Positions 43,316 through 55,522 of a DNA stretch of 64,000 nt are shown piece after piece; the stretch's first letter is position 1; every line of letters starts with the position of its first letter. The position numbers were made by a program, and so were the translations under genes. Source of the DNA: Charina bottae (Eukaryota > Chordata > Lepidosauria > Squamata > Charinaidae); the NCBI GenBank assembly GCA_023362775.1, contig JALMGJ010000012.1, positions 20,101,501 through 20,165,500 on the forward strand, given 5' to 3'. A model generated the notes under the pieces. It did no database searches, was not told where the DNA came from, and saw only the letters and a program-made list of their open reading frames with translations.

Positions 43316-45394
43316 TTCCCATCTCTCCAGCGTGCCTAGTCTGTAATCCGCTCTGTCTCTCACCCAGAGAAAGGGGCCCCTTCTTCTTCCTTCCACAAAA
43401 GTCCAACCACTTCCCACTTTGGGGTCTTCCAGTCTCACATTCCATCGACTTTCCTTCTACTCCTTCCACTGTCCCCCACACTATAAAGATCAGCCGGTCC
43501 ATAAGATAGCCCTCAGGAGTGATCCCAAGCTGAAGCTTGGGGCCACCTCACATGAAAAAAAAAAGGGATGGTGTTCAATCACACAGTCATGGATGCCATC
43601 TTTTTTTTATCCCCTCTCAGCAGATGCTCCTAATGCAAGTGAGCTTTTCAGATTCAACAGCCACCTTTAACTCAGACGTCCAACTGAATCTTGAAATGTA
43701 TATTAAAGGTGGCTCCCAAATATGAAAAGCTCTAAATTTATAATCTGTTATTGTAACTTGGGGTGGAAACGCTGGTGTGCTGGGAAGAGGTATATCTTCC
43801 CAGAGGTAAATGGAATTAATAAAGGTGCATGGCTAAATTGTAAGGAGATAACAATTGTGGGGAGATTCTTTTTAAAATGTATAATTAATGCAGGACTCCG
43901 ACGTCAGGCTTTTAATCTCCTGTAACTGGCATGCCAAGAAATCACAGAAGGAGCATTTGGCTGGCCACAGAAAGTTGTTTCAAAAAAGCTTGGGGACAAA
44001 ATAACTTTTAATTTGAACTGGTTGGGTTGATATAAATCATGGGTGTTTAATTTCAAGTTCCTTCAGTTATAGCCTACGATTTTAACAGAAGACCATTTTA
44101 AACATTTAAATATTGCAAGTTTCATTTCAGTTTAGCCCCATAGGACCAGGCAGAGGTTAAATTAGACTTTAGAGCATCTTAAGGTTGTTATTATTAAACC
44201 AAATTGCCCACCCTTGTTCACAGGAGAAACCCCCAAACCTAGAAACAGGCAATGCCTTTATGAGGAATGAGCCATACTCCCCAAAACTATCACGGCTTTA
44301 TCAACAAATGAAAAGCATTTTGCATTTTTTAAAAACACCATAGTTTCTGGCGATCTTTTCCCTTTTCATACCTCCCATTTGGCCCATGTTCCATTTGGTT
44401 CAGCAAGGTCCTAAAAACAGCTCTTTCCTTGAGAGGAAGAAGCAGGCTGCATGCAAGAAGAGAGGAACGTGCCCCGTCCCAGCATTACCATTTTGAAGAC
44501 AAGAATCTGCAGCAGATACACCCTTCTCCTTTAGTCTCAACCTTACGATTTAGAAACTGCATTTTACATTTTCCCCATTATCTCTGTTACCACATTTAAT
44601 GGGTCTGGAACCCTTTTAACTAAAGCCTTCCCCTGCATCGCCCAGCCACCCATCTCCGCCCAGCCACCGACTCCCTTTCTCCCTCTTTTTTCATGCGCAG
44701 GGTGCTTTACAGGCATTCTGGAAATTGTGGCAATTAACGCTTCTCATTAGAGGGAGAAGCGGGCTCACAAGGCCCCGCATTGTTTCTCAGGGGTGGGGAG
44801 CGTTCAATAAAGAGTGGGGGACCTCTCCTTTCAGCATTTCCCACTCATTGTGGACAGACAAAGGGAGGCCTCTAATTATATTTTCACAATCTGTGCGTAT
44901 CTTTAAGGGGCCTGTCAAAAACAAGCTTGTCATCTTTGTTCAACCTTCATTCAGGGACCTTTTTAACCTTAGCAATTTCTCAACATCCCTCCCCAAAGGG
45001 GCTTTGCAACAATGGTGCTTCCATTTGTCGACTGGAGAGCTTCTTTTGCCGATAATAATGGGAATCACTGTATTTTGAAAACAGCCCCCTTCTCTTTCCT
45101 TCGTCTTCCAAGCACTTCTGCCTTCTCCTTTCTCCTGTAACCAAACCGACAAGCTCAAGGAGCAGGCAGACAATGCATTGCTTTGCATGGTTTGGAAACA
45201 CACAGGGGGAAAAAAACAAGCCAGTTTGGAAAACTAGTAAGCTTCTTTCAAAATGCAGAGGCAGGTGGTTAAGGAAGTCCCGGGTTCAACTCCTCATTTG
45301 ACCACGGAGCTCATGGGGTGGCTTTCGGCCAAGCCCTTTTTCTCCACCAAACTAGGACCTTGCATAAAAAAAAAAAGGAGCAGAGATTTGACTC
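43316..45394. other. Intergenic stretch between RAX and GRP, repeat-poor
   Basis: I recognise no transposon in about 2 kb, unusual for this window. The part 44700-45070 contains several homeodomain- and SOX-type cores (CAATTAACG, CTAATTATATT, CATTGTTTC, ACAAT) and could be a conserved non-coding element. No gene is seen. Confidence 0.5.
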
Positions 45395-45402
45395 CCCCAG
45401 AG

Positions 45403-45595
45403 CAGCGGTCCCCAACCTTTTTGGCACCAGGGATTGGTTTCAAAATATGATTTTTCCGTGGACTGGGGGGCCGGGTTTCTGGGATTTCTGTGGACCGGGG
45501 GGCGGGGTTTGCGGGTGGGAGCCAATCGCGCAGAAGGGGCGGGGTTTGCAGGCAGGAGCCCCGCAGCCCAGTTCCTGACAGGTTGGGGACCCCTG
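45403..45595. mobile_element. hAT-Charlie-type MITE, family D/A mosaic
   Basis: Ends CAGCGGTCCCCAACC and GGTTGGGGACCCCTG with a perfect 8-bp TSD CCCCAGAG at 45395-45402 and 45596-45603. The ends match family D (18355) but the interior (GGGATTTCTGTGGACCGGG, GCGGGTGGGAGCCAATCGCG) matches family A (2044, 54993). Confidence 0.93.
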
Positions 45596-45603
45596 CCCCA
45601 GAG

Positions 45604-46431
45604 GACACGTCTCAAAGCAGTTAAAGAGAAAATCATCACTCAGCTGTCTTCTTGACATTCTCTGCAAAAGAGCAGCCTAATAATTTTAAAAATACTCGAG
45701 AAGCCACAATGCATGTTCCAAAAAGAGAACAGCTTTTGTTATACCACAAAGCGAACCTGGTTTGTCCAGCATTTCCCATCCATCAACACATAAAAATGGG
45801 GAGGGGAAGATGCAGCCTTGAAGGTATAGGAACCCCTGGGACCCCCTCTAAAATTTACTACTTAATATACTATTTAATGTGATACAGAAAAAAAGGACTA
45901 AATTAAGGGGCAATATTTGATTAACTTGCATTTGATCAACTTTTTATTACAACACAATACAATTTAATGTTTGTCCTCATCTTACTTTCTCTTCTAACAG
46001 ACATCTAATCTTTAAACACTTTTATTAATGTTAATCGATGGCTTTTAAAACCGACATTAGCTTTGTTATTACCCTGATTTGCTTTGGTGTGGAAACCAGT
46101 TCAAGGGCTTTGCCAGAATATCAATTAAAAAAATGAATTGCATGATATTAAACAAGCCAAGTGATAAATAGGTGACCTCAGTGTATTGGTAGGAAGTGAG
46201 CTGATTGGTTCCTATTGTAGCAAAAACCTGCCGCGGCTTGTTAATTATGTAATGCCGTCATTATATAATGTACTGACCCCTTAGTGATTAATTCCTTCTG
46301 CACCGTCTAGTTGCTCACTATAACACTATTTACAGGGTCATCTGGATCCTTAACTACTTTACTGGAAATTCCCCAAAGCTTTAAAGGTTTTAGACATGGG
46401 CTGCAACAGAAGTACGGAATGGTTCCTGTAT
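45604..46431. promoter_or_regulatory. Repeat-poor stretch, candidate conserved element at 45990-46320
   Basis: Dense homeodomain-like cores occur (TTATTAATGTTAATCGATGG, GTTAATTATGTAATG, AGTGATTAATTCC), with long unbroken runs and no repeats. That it is a regulatory element is a guess from composition; conservation would have to be tested. Confidence 0.35.
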
Positions 46432-46863
46432 TTGTTGTTGTTGTTGTTCAGTCGTTAAGTTGTGTCCGACTCTTTGTGACCCCATGGACACGCCAGGCCT
46501 TCCTGTCCTCCACTGTCTCCCGGAGTTTACTCAAATTCATGTTCGTTACATCGGTGATGCTATCTAACCATCTCATCCTCTGCCGTCCCCTTCTCCTTTT
46601 GCCTTCAGTCTTTCCCAGCATCAGGGTCTTTTCCAGTGAGTCCTCTCTTCGCATTAGGTGGCCAAAGTATTTGAGCTTCAGCTTCAGCATCTGTCCTTCC
46701 AATGAGCAGTCAGGGTTGATTTCCTTTAGGATTGACTGGTTTGACCTCCTTGCAGTCCAAGGGACTCTCAAGAGTCTTCTCCAGCACCACAGCTCGAAAG
46801 CATCAATTCTTCGGCGCTCAGACTTCCTTATGGTCCAACTCTCACAGCCATACATTACTACTG
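46432..46863 (-). mobile_element. BovB LINE, 5'-truncated copy
   Basis: The minus-strand frame encodes the BovB ORF2 end: MYGCESWTIRKSERRRIDAF, LWCWRRLLRVPWTARRSNQS, LKLKYFGHLMRREDSLEKTL and GRQRMRWLDSITDVTNMNLS, ending in the 3' UTR with CAACAACAACA. The TSD GGTTCCTGTAT is at 46421-46431 and 46864-46874. The reading frame is open over this whole fragment, so it is fairly young. Confidence 0.93.
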
Positions 46864-46914
46864 GGTTCCTGTATAGGCTGACCATATTTCCTAGAGACGA
46901 AAACAGGACCCTAA

Positions 46915-47042
46915 CATGTGTGTGCCGGCACGCTGGCACGCAGGCACACAAGCGGGCATGCGTGCAGGCAGGCAGGTGCACAGGCAGGCAGGCAGGCAGG
47001 CGTGCTGGTGCACACTGGTGCGCACGCACGCACGCACGCACT
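46915..47042. repeat. (GCAGGCAG)n and (ACGC)n simple repeats
   Basis: GC-rich tracts with CAGG and CGCA periods give spurious Cys/Arg-rich frames. Confidence 0.85.
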
Positions 47043-48120
47043 CTAACTTTGTTTGAAAATGGGACAAAATGGACATTTTGTCCAGAATGATGGGATGGTT
47101 GAAAAATGTTAAAATAACGGGACTGTCATGCATATACTAAATACCAGACGATGAAGGTGGGGAAGGAGTGAGGAATTGGGGCCACCATCCAGATGTGCTC
47201 CTGAAAGTTTCTGCCTTCCACACTGGAAATAAGGGGGTGATTAAGTAAATGATGGAATATGATGTGGGTAGACTTTTGGTTGAATAGGTGGACTTATGTT
47301 CCTATAGAGGAGTATCACTTTAACTTCATTGCACCAATTACAAAGGTCAAAGGTAGTCCCTAAAATGAAATACAGTTCTATCCTTGATGACTGGCATCTT
47401 GCCCTGACCTTAATATGTTTTGATGGAGCAAGGTGTGTAAATATTTTTATTCCTAAAAAACAGGGACTTGCTGACCTTGCTTGATAGGCTTTAGATTAAC
47501 ACCCTAAGGTACCCTTTCCTCTTCTGAGACTGTAGTTCTGCCTGTGGTTCTTTTCTTAAAACTTCATCATTTTTATCTTGCATCTGAATTATGGATAAAC
47601 AGGAAACACTGGTCTTCTGAAACTGCAGGAAGTCTTCCAGCCAGAGATGCAATTGCATAATTATTGAGGTGTTTGAGATCAGTCTTCCCCAACCCTGCAG
47701 TCTGGGAACTTGGAAGGGTCATCACCTCCAGAGAAGGCTTTGAAAGCCCATCAGAGAAGGCTAATGTGGAGGTAAGCTGTCTAAGAGCCTACAGACTGAG
47801 CTGATAGGAATGGATAGTGTAGAAGAGCCAAGCTATCTATGGTAGCCAAAAGAAGTGAAGTAGAAACATTTATGGTTAACAAATTTGATTAAAAGACAAA
47901 GCTTTCATGAGCCCTGATTTTAGGACTAGGTAGGTGGAGCTAACCTCACCATTCCTTTGATTTAAGCTTCATGTACTATTGCTTGTCCCAGACTAGAAAA
48001 CCTTATATGTGAAATGAGAAATCTTTGACATGTCAGAAACATATCACATAGAAACATACTGGCTCCATTACGTCATTATACATAATATGGCTGGTGCCAT
48101 GAAACCCGCCTTATTATTAA
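47043..48120. other. Intergenic stretch, nothing recognised
   Basis: About 1.1 kb without a recognised repeat or gene. Confidence 0.4.
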
Positions 48121-48124
48121 CATC

Positions 48125-48285
48125 TTTCTGTTTGGATTTTATATGTAAATTATTGTTGTTGTAATTTTATATTTTTAACTTATTGTTGTGAACCGCCCAG
48201 AGTCCCCAGGTATGGAGGAGATGGGCGGTGATACAAATTTAAATAATAAATAAACAAACAAATAAATAAATAAATAAAATAATGA
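48125..48285 (+). repeat. LINE 3' tail
   Basis: GTGAACCGCCCAGAGTCCCC, GGGCGGTGATACAAATT and an AAAT/AAAC tail match the end of the 38138 LINE. Confidence 0.78.
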
Positions 48286-51200
48286 CTTAAATTCTCCCCT
48301 TCTTCCGTGTCATATAAGGCCAAGACTACAAAGTCAGAGGAGGGGCACTGAATTTCCACCCCAGAAAATATGTTAACTACAATACTATAGTTATTACTGG
48401 ATATTCCTTGGTGGCAATGAAGCTTGACACACATGATTATAGCAGTATGATCATTATTATCATCACTACCCTACTACTATTGCATGGTTTATTCAACCTA
48501 GTTAGCACAACATGCCAGAATAGGCTAAAATGGGAATGGATCATTTGTGGTTTACTGATTCTTAAACTAACTACATAGGTTGTACAACATGCAGTAGTTG
48601 GCACTATATAGAGGCCAATCAAGCAATCAACCACTCAATCAAAAATAAGGCACTTTTGTGTCACAGTAATGTTTGGGTTTAGCTTTTCCACTGCTGTGTG
48701 GAAAAATGATGTGTTAGCCAAGAGTGCCATCTGGTGGAATCCCAGAGACTGGCAGAGCACATGGAAGGGCCATGTTCAAACCAGTTACATAAAGTTGTAC
48801 TTTTCTTTCATTATTGCTCAGCGGGTTGTCACCCAAAAATAGTGCCTTACCTGCCAAGAAAGAGAACTGCTTGAAACTCAGAATGCTAGATCACCTCTAT
48901 AAGGAGTAGTAATGTGACCTTGAAAATTGTATTCAGTTTTATACAGCATCTAAACCTCCCTCCCTCCCTCCCTCCCTCCCTCCCTCCCTCCCTCCCTTCC
49001 TGATGGAGTCTTGAAAGTTAACAAAATAACTCCAAGCAGCTAACAACAATCTTGCAGAGTAGAAGCGTGAACCAGCAGGGAACTTGCACTTTAAGCTTAA
49101 TTATGTTCAGAAATAAATTCAGTCTTCACACATTAGTTAGATGAAAAAGAAATAGAGATAGCTTACATTTATTCAGTAGATCTGGATACGAGTAGATTCA
49201 TAGTAGATCTGCGTGCAAGCGAGATGGAATGGACGAGAGCTGCATGGCGCAGCCCTCCTGCTTGCAGGTGTGCCCGAAGGGGGAAAAAAATGAAGAATGA
49301 GAATCCCCAAACCAACAAGAAGGAGGTAGAGGAAATCAGGTGACCCAGGTAACATCCCACAAGCAAAGTAGAGATGCGTTTACTAGAAAGACCCCCTATT
49401 ATGCTTATGAGACAATGCTGAGTTGACTCCTGATAATCCCAACACTTCCTTCCTTCCTTCCTTCCTTCCTTCCTTCCTTCCTTCCTTCCTTCCTTCCTTC
49501 CTTCTTCTTTTTTATCAGTTAAATATTTGTTAAAATAAAATACAGTAATATGAAAAAGGAAAAAAAAGATGATGGCTTCAATCACATGGTTGCAGCTGCC
49601 ATCTTGACCTTTTGACACCCCCCCTCAATACCCCTGTACTTTACCCGCCCCTTCTCCCCAGCACATACTCTGTCTATTCAGGCCTAAAGGGATGGTGATA
49701 AGTTTAAGGCATCTTAATTTCCCTATGTTTTATTTGACTATGTTTACATCAGAGGTAGAGAATCTTCATAGCCCAAATCTGGGAAAGATTTTGAGAGCTA
49801 CATTCTAATTTTGATTTGATGGGCCCAAATTAAAACCCATAGAGCCAAGTAGACAGGCCCCCATACCCATACCTCCCAAAAGAGCATTGGTTTCTATTTT
49901 ATACACTTTTATTTTATATTTATTTTATTTTATACACTACATGCTAGAAGTAAAAATGGCCTCAGCTGAAAAAGGTGCTCAGCTACACACCTACTCAAAA
50001 GTGAGTCTCAATTCAATCCAGCTTATTTCCTGAAAAACATGAATTTGCTTTTAACCTTACATCGGCAGGGAGAGATGTAGTGCATTTGGACAGATCGGTT
50101 TTGACACGGTGCAACCCTGTTATGTTCCTTTTAGATTGAGTCAGACTGAATCCAGTGAGGTGTATTCTGAAGGCAATACGACTGCCGTCTTCTTGAGGCA
50201 GAATTAAGCAACACAATTGATCCACCTGTGACTGAAAGAGGGGTTCGGTCCAGATTCAGTGATGCTCCTTGTATTACTTTCACAATTGTTGCTTTAATTT
50301 TGACATTTTAAAATACACACGTGCTTATTCTGGAGAATTCCCCCCTTATTTTATTACAGCTTTAGTTAATATCATGCCTATAACAAATCTTCCTCCCTCT
50401 TTCATACTTCTAAATCACTGGGTTAAATCTACTCTTAATCATACTTACTCACTGAGTTCAATGAGAGATCAATTAGCCAAGATGGAACTGATTGAGATTG
50501 GATCCAATCCTTTATAGCTAAACTTGAATCCCTTTTTTCCAAAGGAAAAAAGAAAAAAGGACCGAGCATTTTTATAGCATTTAAATTCAGATTCTCTTCA
50601 TGGACCTGTAGGTATGAAGATAATACCCCAAGGAGATCCTGATCTTCAGAATTCAGCCCAAGGTGAGTTGATTTTAATGGGCTCAGGTGCACTCGCTCTG
50701 TGCTTGACCATGGCCAGTGTCAGCCGTTCCTTCCAAGTAAGACCAGAATTGAAATATTGCAGTACTACGTTTTCCAAGAATTAACTCTCCATGTCACCTG
50801 ACTAGGTGCCCTCTAGCCAGTCTTTTTTCCCTATCTGACAGTCCACATTCTGCCTCTGCCAAGCTCAAGCTTATTAAGCTGTTTTTTTTTAAAAAAAAAA
50901 CTGAAGCACATACAACACATGTAAATTTCTCAGCAGCAGATTGATCCCTCCCTCTCATTATTCAATGGCCCTGATTTGCATCCATTGCCATCAGCGTTAT
51001 CCTCCAGAGCACCATTAGAGAGAGTGGTTTGAGATCACCACCACCAAGTTAGATCGGTTTAATAATCCATCTTGTTCATTGTTCTGTCTCCAAGGAATAC
51101 GCAAGCCATCACCTACATCGCAAAGTCAAGATCAGATCCTTCCCAAGATCATCCCAGATATAATTTGGGGGAGGCCAGCCCTCAAGGCTCTTTTTCCCAA

Positions 51201-52038
51201 TGACATCATCCAGTTCCCAGGAAGGAGCTACTTCAAAACACCAAAGCACTTCCAAGTTTCTTCTTCTTGAGGTAGATAATTGAAGGACCCCCTGGCTTGC
51301 CTGCCCCATGACTTTCGCCTTTAAGACGGGACGCCAAGCCAGAGACATAATTGTAGCAGCTTTAAATATGAGTCTACTGCCAATCACAAGGGAGGGGAGA
51401 ATCTGCACTTACGTCTGGTGAAACAGATGGGTTGGCATGGAATAGACTTAGAACTGGATGCTCCCCATCTCCGGTCTAACAATATACAGATGTGAATCTA
51501 GGATCAACATTTTCTACTGTTTTACATTTTGTTATTTATTTTTCAAATCTGAGCCCATATTTCTTCCATCATGGAACTTAAGCCCCAGTGTGCTGAATGT
51601 GCCAAGACTGATTTAATTTCAACCAGTCGGCTGTGTCATGTACTCCGAGATCAGTAAAAGTGCCAACCTTTTTTTTTAAATATATATACTTTTTTATTGT
51701 GGATGTTGAAATGCTAGATGATTGCAAGATAAAAGAGGCAGTGATTGAAGAGAGAAATGGCAAAGTATTGTCAGAGAACTGGAAGACCCTTCATTGACAA
51801 TTATGTACAACAAAGCAATTCAAGGGAGAAAAATGCTGCTTGGAAGGGAAAAAAAGCCACTGAAAAGTGTAGCCATTGTTAGGAGAACAAGTAAACAGGT
51901 TCTTTTACACTGAAGGGGGGAAAATCTTGTTTTAACAGAAAAGATAATTGTTTAGTTATCATGTACAATAAAATGCTTATGAAACAATAGTCTCTTAAGG
52001 ACATTACTCTATGTCTTCAGTGCTGGATGGCAGTCATT
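48286..52038. other. Region downstream of GRP, no further gene
   Basis: Simple repeats (CCCT)n at 48955-48996 and (CTTC)n at about 49446-49502 are present. About 50930-51070 has an octamer ATTTGCAT (50975 area) and SOX-like CATTGTTC, which might be regulatory. A candidate GRP poly(A) signal on the minus strand (AATAAA) lies at 51698-51693, ~340 bases past the GRP stop. Nothing else is recognised. Confidence 0.45.
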
Positions 52039-52092
52039 TCAACTTGGAGTGCTTTCCTTTCTATCCATTACTTGCAGCAGGAGTTCCATCAT
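52039..52092 (-). CDS. GRP: Gastrin-releasing peptide precursor, coding exon 3
   Basis: On the minus strand a strong acceptor (TTTTTCTCTCTTCTATCAG) precedes 18 codons, MMELLLQVMDRKESTPS and TGA (52041-52039). The exon is in phase 0, the same phase in which exon 2 ends after FKD. It equals in length and resembles the alternative C-terminus of a human GRP isoform (LVDSLLQVLNVKEGTPS). It is too short to be found as an open frame on its own. This completes a 162-residue precursor (184 + 251 + 54 coding bases). Other splice forms using a different acceptor are possible. Confidence 0.85.
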   Translation of the reverse strand: MMELLLQVMDRKESTPS

Positions 52093-53029
52093 CTGATAGA
52101 AGAGAGAAAAAGAGAATGATTGGAGCAGAATCTTGTCTAAAATAGCTTGGGCTTCATGCATATGGGTGTTTGCAACGGGTCTTCCTCTACAATACATAAA
52201 AGCATGCTATTTCACTCTTTAATGTGGGGTGGGCAACCTTGCAGCCTGAGCATTGCAAACAGCCCTCAACCACAAAAGGGGGAGACTCCGAAGACTAAGT
52301 TTGTGTTCATCAGATGATCGGGTAAACAAGGTAAGACAGGATGTCCTCCCCAGCCTTTGCTGAGTGATGTAGCTCCTAGCAACCTCTAGCAATGGCAAGC
52401 ATCTTCTTTACATCCAAAACAGCAAGCTAGTTGAGGAGGCTTAGGACGTGCACAACCCTGTCCCCCAGGCAGACAGGCCCTGGACACTCTTACTGCCGTC
52501 CCCGGCATCTGCTGCGCAGTTCAGCTGCAGCCCTCCGCTTAAACATTGGCAAGGAACTGATTGCGGATGAGCAAATTTACTGAGATCATTGTGACTCTGA
52601 ACCCAAGAATGAGCCATCTTTTTGACCTTAGGGTCTCACTGGTTGCAGGGTTAGGAACACCCCTCTCCCCCACCTAATACCCATAGTATCCCAGGATGTG
52701 CAGGATGCCTGAAGATACCACAAGTCTCCCCTTTCCCAGGGATGTGTTTGAGAGTTGCTGCTTTACTATCCCAGCAATGCTGGCCAGGTGTTCCTCTTCC
52801 TCAGAACATCTCAAAGCTAGAAGAAAGGGGGAAGATACTGTAGGTAGTTCCCTTTCAGCTGATGTGATGCTGTCATTAGCAGTAAATATCATCTCTAACT
52901 CCTCACCCTCCGTCCCACGTTCTGATCATGGACTGCTTTTGTCGTGGAACAAACTGGAGAAATAAGTTAATAAAAAGGAGCCTTTTGTAAGTGGAATAAC
53001 AGCCCTGGAGAGGTGTATGTACTGTATGT

Positions 53030-53150
53030 CAGTGTTTCTCAACCTTAGCAACTTTAAGATGTGTGGACTTCAACTCCCAGAATTGAAGAGTTGAGAATTC
53101 TGGGAGTTGAAGTCCACGCATCTTAAAGTTGCTAAGGTTGAGAAACACTG
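53030..53150. mobile_element. Fully palindromic hAT-type MITE, family C
   Basis: 121 bp with arms complementary over nearly full length around GAATTGAAGAGTTGAGAATT. TSDs CTGTATGT (53022-53029) and ATGTATGT (53151-53158) match at 7 of 8. Confidence 0.88.
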
Positions 53151-53172
53151 ATGTATGTGTTTATAAATCAGA

Positions 53173-53320
53173 AGGAGTCTGGGAGCAATTTTTCATGCTA
53201 ACAATTTTTATTAAAACATAGCTCACAAAAAGCTCATGCCCTCAATAAAATCTGTTCATCTGAAAAAGTGCTCCCAGACTCCTGATGTTTGGATACGACA
53301 GACTAACACAGCTCTCCTCC
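53173..53320 (+). repeat. Fragment of a third PLE family with inverted ends
   Basis: AGGAGTCTGGGAGCA (53173-53187) is the exact complement of TGCTCCCAGACTCCT (53269-53283). Between them, TAGCTCACAAAAAGCTCATGC is a degraded form of a PLE hammerhead 3' part (normally GAAA before GCTCATGC), followed by CTCAATAAAATCTGTTCATC. Family assignment is from memory. Confidence 0.45.
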
Positions 53321-54662
53321 TACAATCTCTCATACTTATTTATGTATCTTTACATACACCCCACCACAAATAACTTTGATTGAAAGCAATTGACTTATAT
53401 ATAAAAACAGGGGCATGGTTTTTCAATCCATTCCCCTAGCACTTATCCAGAATGACTTCCTAGATTTCAAAATATTGTTTCATAATATAAGAAGGATTCT
53501 CAGGGCAGTTAACAAAATATGGAGACCTCTTCAGAGGCCCAGCATGTGGCCTGAGAAGACCATTTTTCACACACAGGAACTCCCAATGAATGTCAAAGAA
53601 ATCCTAGAGCAAAGTTAGAAAATTGCTAATAGAAGGAAAAGCAGATGTGTTTGTGTGTGTGGAATATAAAGAGTTAACACAAATACACAAGGCCTGCCTT
53701 ACATTGAATCAGAGGGTTTGCCTCTCCTTGCTGAATCCTGTCCATACTGCCTAAGAGAAAGTCCCTAAGATTTATGACACGTCTCTTGCGGAAGGCTGAT
53801 CTAACCCTTTTCCAATGAGCCGCCTACATCAGAGGTTATTGCCACTGTTCTGTCAATTAATACATGCACACTGCACAATGTGGTTTCAAGAGGCTTTTTT
53901 CTTTTTCAGTGTTGCAACAGTGCCTCAGTGCATGTGCCGGCATCACCCACTCCAGTCCTCTTAGGAAAAGGCGTGGTGTAGCTTCACGATGCACCTATTT
54001 AAAAATGTGGTCATGGGAGAATTCTAATACAAATTGCAAATATTAGCGGTTTTTAAAAAGTGTCCTTTAGGGGGGGTCTGAAGTTCCAACCTATCTGGAT
54101 GGAAGTAACTGGGGGAGACTGTATATGTCTCCAGTTCAAAGGATCTCAGGCTGGAACACAACTTGATACTCTGGAGATGATGCTGGATTTCCACAGCTTC
54201 CCCTTGAAAGGGTTCTCCCTCGGACCCAACCCCCAAGTTTTTTTTTTTTTTTACAAACAAATATGATATTTGGAAATCTAACTGCTTGTCAACGTCTGCA
54301 AAGTTATTTGAGTCCCATTGTGAAAACCAAAAGTTCACCATCCCACACTTTGCACCAGAACACCTTCCTAAACATCAAATTTGGCAAAAATCCAGGAGGG
54401 TGCATCCATGTAGAATGCAGCTATTATAAACATTGCTCTAAATGGACTTGCTAGTATCATCTGAGTATTGGGGGATAGTATTGGAAGAAGAGACTGCTCT
54501 CGGATAACTACAGAGAGGACCCTCAGACAATGGTGAGAGGATATAATTGTTTAACACCATCATTGTTTCTCTTCTCTTCAATAATTTCAGTATCCTAAAG
54601 TGAAAAGGGATCTTAAAATTCATATAGTTCAGCCCCATACTTAGTGCAGGCTCTATCGAGCT

Positions 54663-54797
54663 CAGTGTTTCACAACCTTGGCAACTTTAAGATGGGTGGA
54701 CTTCAACTCCCAGAATTCTCCAGCCAGCCGTGCTGTCTGGGGAATTCTGGGAGTTGAAGTCCACCCATCTTAAAGTTGCTAAGCTTGTGAAACACTG
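54663..54797. mobile_element. Fully palindromic hAT-type MITE, family C
   Basis: CAGTGTTTCACAACCTTGGC and its complement at the other end, 135 bp, around GCCAGCCGTGCTGTC. A target duplication is not clear. Confidence 0.82.
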
Positions 54798-54992
54798 AGC
54801 TTGCTCCTACTTACCATTTCCAGTGAAAGGGAATCCAGCCTCAACCAGGTATTAAGATTCTCCTAATCTTTAGCCGAAATCAACTTCCCCTTCCCACAAT
54901 TCCCTTCCTCTCAATCCAGTCTTGCTTTTAGAAGAGCCCAAAGCAGCAGCTACCTCACACAATCTATTGATCTATTGAGTAAATGGCTAGAG

Positions 54993-55261
54993 CAGGGGTG
55001 GGGAACCTTTTTTCTGCCAAGGGCCATTTGGATATTTATAACTGGGGACCGGGGGGGTGGGGGACGGGGTTTCTGGGATTTCCGCGGACCGGGGGCCAGA
55101 GTTTGCGGGCGGGAGCCAATCACAAGCACTGGGGGGCGGGGTTTGCAGACGGGAGCCAATCACGTGGAAGGGGTGGGATTTGCGGGCGGGAGCCCCGCGG
55201 GCCTTAGGCAGGAGCCCCGCGGGCCATATAAAGCCCGCGGGCCTGACGTTGCCCACCCCTG
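54993..55261. mobile_element. hAT-type MITE, family A
   Basis: Ends CAGGGGTGGGGAACC and GACGTTGCCCACCCCTG with a perfect 8-bp TSD GGCTAGAG at 54985-54992 and 55262-55269. It is the reverse-orientation relative of 2044-2304. Open frames within it are artefacts of its GC-rich interior. Confidence 0.94.
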
Positions 55262-55422
55262 GGCTAGAGAATAAATGTCTGAGATTTCAGGAGAAAACCG
55301 TTTCAATCTTCTCTCTAATATGGAATGAATATGCTCAGCAAGAGGAATCCCCTCTGATGCCCTCTCTGGGATTTCATTGGCACGTGAGAAGCCAATGAGG
55401 GCAGCCCAGTGAAAGAAAGGAC

Positions 55423-55522
55423 TGTGGAGTCCTTGGTGCTCTCTAAGCCTGACTGTTTGCTTGCAGACGTTTCATTACCTAACTAGGGAACATCATCAGT
55501 GCATCAGTGCAGTAACATCATC
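55423..55522 (-). mobile_element. 100-bp PLE mini-insertion with hammerhead
   Basis: The TSD AAGAAAGGAC is at 55413-55422 and 55523-55532. The insert contains only the PLE terminal region (GGAGTCCTTGGTGCTCTCTA, TTTCATTACCTAACTAGGG). It belongs to the same family as the palindrome at 43190-43303. Confidence 0.82.
55462..55503 (-). ncRNA. Hammerhead ribozyme, PLE family 2
   Basis: On the minus strand: stem I GCA with TGC; CTGATGA (55499-55493); stem II TTCCC/GGTAA with one mismatch; GAAA (55473-55470); then CGTC with a palindromic ACGT. Cleavage is predicted after C55466, just before TGCAAG. Confidence 0.7.
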
